Positions 61,923-64,000 of a stretch of DNA of 64,000 bases are shown here, piece by piece (position 1 is the stretch's first letter; the number at the start of each line of letters is the position of its first letter). Origin of the DNA: Burkholderia cenocepacia (GTDB lineage Bacteria; Pseudomonadota; Gammaproteobacteria; Burkholderiales; Burkholderiaceae); contig NZ_UAQZ01000018.1 in NCBI RefSeq assembly GCF_900446215.1, forward strand, positions 186,001 to 250,000. Direction: 5' to 3'. The translations under genes and the position numbers were made by a program. The notes below the pieces were generated by a model. It did no database searches and was not told the origin of the DNA. It saw nothing but the letters and a program-made list of their open reading frames with translations.

Positions 61923-62073
61923 TGATCCTCCAGAATCGTTCTGTTGTACTTGTCGCCTCACTCCAGCGTCCGAGTCTAAAAATCAACCGGTCACCACGCT
62001 TGACCGGCAGGAGCATGCGTTGACCTCTCGCAGCGGGGACAAACCCGAACGGCATGACGACAGGGAGACAGAC

Positions 62074-63108
62074 ATGGAGTTGCAACAGAAATCGGTATCG
62101 GTCCGGATCTACCGCTGGCTGTGCGAAGACGCGCGTGCGAACGGCATCGATCCCGCACCGCTTTACGAGACGCTCGGCATCGGGCCGGCCGAACTCGCCG
62201 ACGACACGCGCCGCATCGCGGGCGACCGGCACGTGGCCGCGATGCAGTTGACGAGCGGCTGGCCGCTGTCGTGGCATCGCCCGCCGCCGGAGGTCGTGCC
62301 GTGGCTCGTGCCGTTTCCCGAGCTCGCCGGCATCACCTGCAACGCGGCGACGCTGCGCGACGCGTTGCACGGCTACCTGCGCTATCGCGAGCTGATCGGC
62401 AACGTGGACTGGGTGTTCGCGCACGAGAACGGCGACGCGATCGCGATCGAGTACGTGAACGAAGGAGACGGCCGGCACGCGGGCAGCGCGTTCGCGAACC
62501 TCGCGATCCTCGCGGCGCTCGCGCGCCTGTACGACCCGCAGGTGCGCATCGACGACGCCGAATTCGCCGGCCGCGCGTTCGCGCCCGTTGCCGCGCTGCG
62601 CGACATGCTCGGTGCGCCGGTCTCGTTCGATGCCGCGCACAACCGCATCGTGCTGCGCTCTGCGCACATCGACACGCCGTTCGAGCGCTACAACGCACCG
62701 CTGGCCGGCATCCAGCGCCATGCCGCCGACGCCGCGCGCGAGCGCGTGCGCGCCCGCTCGACGTTCGGCTCGTCGGTCGAGCAATGCGTGCGCGACTGGC
62801 TGCGCACCGCCGACGACGCCGACGTGCCGACCGATACGCTGATGCAGCACGTGTGCACGCGCTTCGCGATGTCGCGCTGGACGCTGCGCCGGCGGCTGCA
62901 TCGCGAAGCCGTCGGGTTCCATGCGCTCGTCGCGCAGGCGCGGCTCGGCGAGGCGCGCGACCTGCTGCTCAATACGCGGTTGCCGATCGGCGAGATCGGC
63001 GTGCGCGTCGGCTTCCGTTCGACGAGCGCGTTCACGCGCTTCTTCACGCGCGAACTCGGCGCGGCGCCGAGCCGCTTTCGCGACGGGCACGGCGACCGGT
63101 GGCGTTGA
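62074..63108 (+). CDS. AraC-family regulator (OruR/ArgR-type N-terminal domain)
   Basis: 344 residues from ATG 62,074 ('MELQQKSVSVRIYRWLCEDARANGID'). The N-terminal PF12625-type ligand domain ('DALHGYLRYRELIGNVDWVFAHENGDAIAIEYVNEGDG') is followed by a helix-turn-helix pair ('CTRFAMSRWTLRRRLHREAVGFHAL' and 'PIGEIGVRVGFRSTSAFTRFFTRELGAAPSRFR'). It is divergent from the beta-glucosidase gene (151-base shared promoter region) and is its probable regulator. Confidence 0.9.
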   Translation: MELQQKSVSVRIYRWLCEDARANGIDPAPLYETLGIGPAELADDTRRIAGDRHVAAMQLTSGWPLSWHRPPPEVVPWLVPFPELAGITCNAATLRDALHGYLRYRELIGNVDWVFAHENGDAIAIEYVNEGDGRHAGSAFANLAILAALARLYDPQVRIDDAEFAGRAFAPVAALRDMLGAPVSFDAAHNRIVLRSAHIDTPFERYNAPLAGIQRHAADAARERVRARSTFGSSVEQCVRDWLRTADDADVPTDTLMQHVCTRFAMSRWTLRRRLHREAVGFHALVAQARLGEARDLLLNTRLPIGEIGVRVGFRSTSAFTRFFTRELGAAPSRFRDGHGDRWR

Positions 63109-63157
63109 TGCCGTTTTTTTCTGAGACACTGGCGGCTTCGCATCCCGCCGCTCCGCC

Positions 63158-64000
63158 ATGTCCTGGTTTCTGTATCTGATCGAATGCGCCGACGACAGCG
63201 TCTACACGGGCATCACGACCGATGTCGCCGCGCGCTTCGACGAACACGCGTCCGGCAAGGGCGCGCGCTACACGCGCTCGCGCAAGCCGCGCGCGGTGCT
63301 CGCGTCGTTTCCACTGCCCGACCGGTCGAGCGCGTCGCGCGCCGAGTACTGGGTGAAGCGGCTCACGCCCGCGAAAAAGCGCGAGCTGGCGGCGGGTTTG
63401 CGTACGCTGGAATCGGTGTTGCCGGCGGCGGTCGCGCTCGACGAGCGCGGAGATACGGCCGGGACGAAGGCCACGGCGCGCGGGCGGAAGAAAGAGCCGA
63501 CGGAAAACACCGACGATGCGGCGAAGGCTGCGGCAACGGAACAGGTCGCCGGGAAAAAGCCGAAGGCCGGAAAAGTTGCCGGGTCGGCAACGGCCGCGAA
63601 GACGGCGAAGCCCGCAAAGGGCACACCAGCGTCGAAGTCGAAGTCGAAGTCGAAGTCGAAGTCGACGCAATCAAATCAAGCCGCACCGGACGCGAAACGT
63701 GCAAAAGCCGACGGCAACGCTGCTGCAAAAAAGACCTCGTCGCGTGGCGCACCGGTAAAGAAAACCGGCTCGCCCTCTTCCGCGTCGTCGAAAAGGAAGG
63801 TACCGGCCACTGCCGGCAAGCCGGCCGCGAGCGTACGCGACGAGGCCGCTTCCGCACCGGCCCGGCGCCGTCCAGCGGCCAGGAAAGCCGCCGCTGCGAC
63901 CGCTCCGTCCGTTGTCCCGCCGCGCGCGAAACGCGCGAAGAATGCACCGGCCACCCCGCCCCTGCCTGCGTCCCCGCCGGCCCGCCGGAAAACCGCACGC
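63158..64000 (+). CDS. GIY-YIG nuclease-domain protein with Lys/Ala-rich tail (runs off the window)
   Basis: The frame from ATG 63,158 is open to the window end (281 codons). Residues 1-~85 are a UPF0213-type GIY-YIG domain: 'SWFLYLIECADDSVYTGIT' (GIY/YIG as LYL...YTGIT), 'ARFDEHASGKGARYTRSRKP' with the Arg and His, and 'AEYWVKRLTPAKK' with the Glu. From ~105 on it becomes Lys/Ala/Ser/Pro-rich ('AKTAKPAKGTPASKSKSKSK...'), like histone H1 or AlgP tails. The fusion is much longer than the usual ~95-residue family. The tail should bind nucleic acid. The stop lies beyond the window. Confidence 0.82.
   Translation, partial: MSWFLYLIECADDSVYTGITTDVAARFDEHASGKGARYTRSRKPRAVLASFPLPDRSSASRAEYWVKRLTPAKKRELAAGLRTLESVLPAAVALDERGDTAGTKATARGRKKEPTENTDDAAKAAATEQVAGKKPKAGKVAGSATAAKTAKPAKGTPASKSKSKSKSKSTQSNQAAPDAKRAKADGNAAAKKTSSRGAPVKKTGSPSSASSKRKVPATAGKPAASVRDEAASAPARRRPAARKAAAATAPSVVPPRAKRAKNAPATPPLPASPPARRKTAR
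63631..63666 (+). repeat. Hexanucleotide tandem repeat (GTCGAA)n in the GIY-YIG gene tail
   Basis: Five copies of GTCGAA plus one GTCGAC variant, coding for an alternating Ser-Lys run. A six-base unit changes length without frameshift, so the tail length can vary by slippage. Confidence 0.85.

Noticed and set aside
63631..63666. Tandem GTCGAA repeat considered as a CRISPR or minisatellite array
   Set aside because: Unit is six bases with no spacers and lies inside a coding tail; it is a simple coding repeat.

Overview
The sequence looks like a member of the Burkholderia cepacia complex or a close relative. The evidence is the high GC with third-position G/C bias, the OpcP-type porin, the nadE/P-II pair, the IS407- and IS21-type elements, and a clc/PAGI-2-type integrative conjugative element (ICE). 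No rRNA, tRNA or CRISPR array was found. About two thirds of the window (1 to ~41,740) is a mosaic of accessory DNA; the last third (41,740-64,000) reads as ordinary chromosome.

Layout. 1-7,505: end of an ICE: a TraG-N-like mating protein (cut by the window edge), DUF3742, a PIN/AbrB toxin-antitoxin pair and a MobH relaxase, then cargo: an Rrf2/FAD-oxidoreductase/methyltransferase operon and an XRE regulator divergent from a lone LysR effector domain. 7,506-10,190: an IS21-family element with istA/istB and arrays of terminal repeats; it has removed the 5' end of a neighbouring DNA-binding gene. 10,191-14,182: accessory genes with an M41-like HEAGH protein, two tandem UPF0489 proteins and a umuC 3' remnant. 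14,385-19,934: a co-directional AraC / AhpD-like / acyl-CoA-dehydrogenase-like / ABC importer cluster (probably organosulfur or similar uptake); its substrate-binding protein carries an in-frame amber stop. 20,226-30,164: a catabolic block: DJ-1/PfpI (isonitrile-hydratase-like), alpha/beta hydrolase, LysR, a broken lipoprotein, a metallo-beta-lactamase-fold hydrolase, nitrilase, an AraC/NitR-like regulator and an outer-membrane channel. Two inverted IS407-type copies (23,948-25,184 and 31,702-32,937) bracket the nitrilase part and truncate a gene on nearly every side. 32,938-41,586: on the minus strand, integrase, an unknown ORF, AlpA, a small ORF, DUF3987 and a YfjJ/inovirus-Gp2 fragment. This is the gene order of the E. 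coli CP4-57 element, interrupted by an IS110-family element.

41,740-64,000: an ABC importer (ATPase with a disrupted C-terminus plus a double permease), a small Cas2/SinR-sized protein, an OmpR/EnvZ-type two-component system next to a Spy-like periplasmic protein, a pirin lacking two metal-ligand histidines, a complete polar amino-acid importer (binding protein-HisQ-HisM-HisP), GNAT, LysR, porin, P-II, NAD synthetase, a FemAB-like acyltransferase, a secreted GH3 beta-glucosidase with a divergent AraC regulator, and a GIY-YIG protein with a histone-H1-like tail running off the window.

The main themes are nitrile/isonitrile turnover cargo assembled by IS elements, a CP4-57-like satellite-type island, and many lesions at defined points: an amber codon, frameshifts, an in-frame motif deletion and IS truncations.
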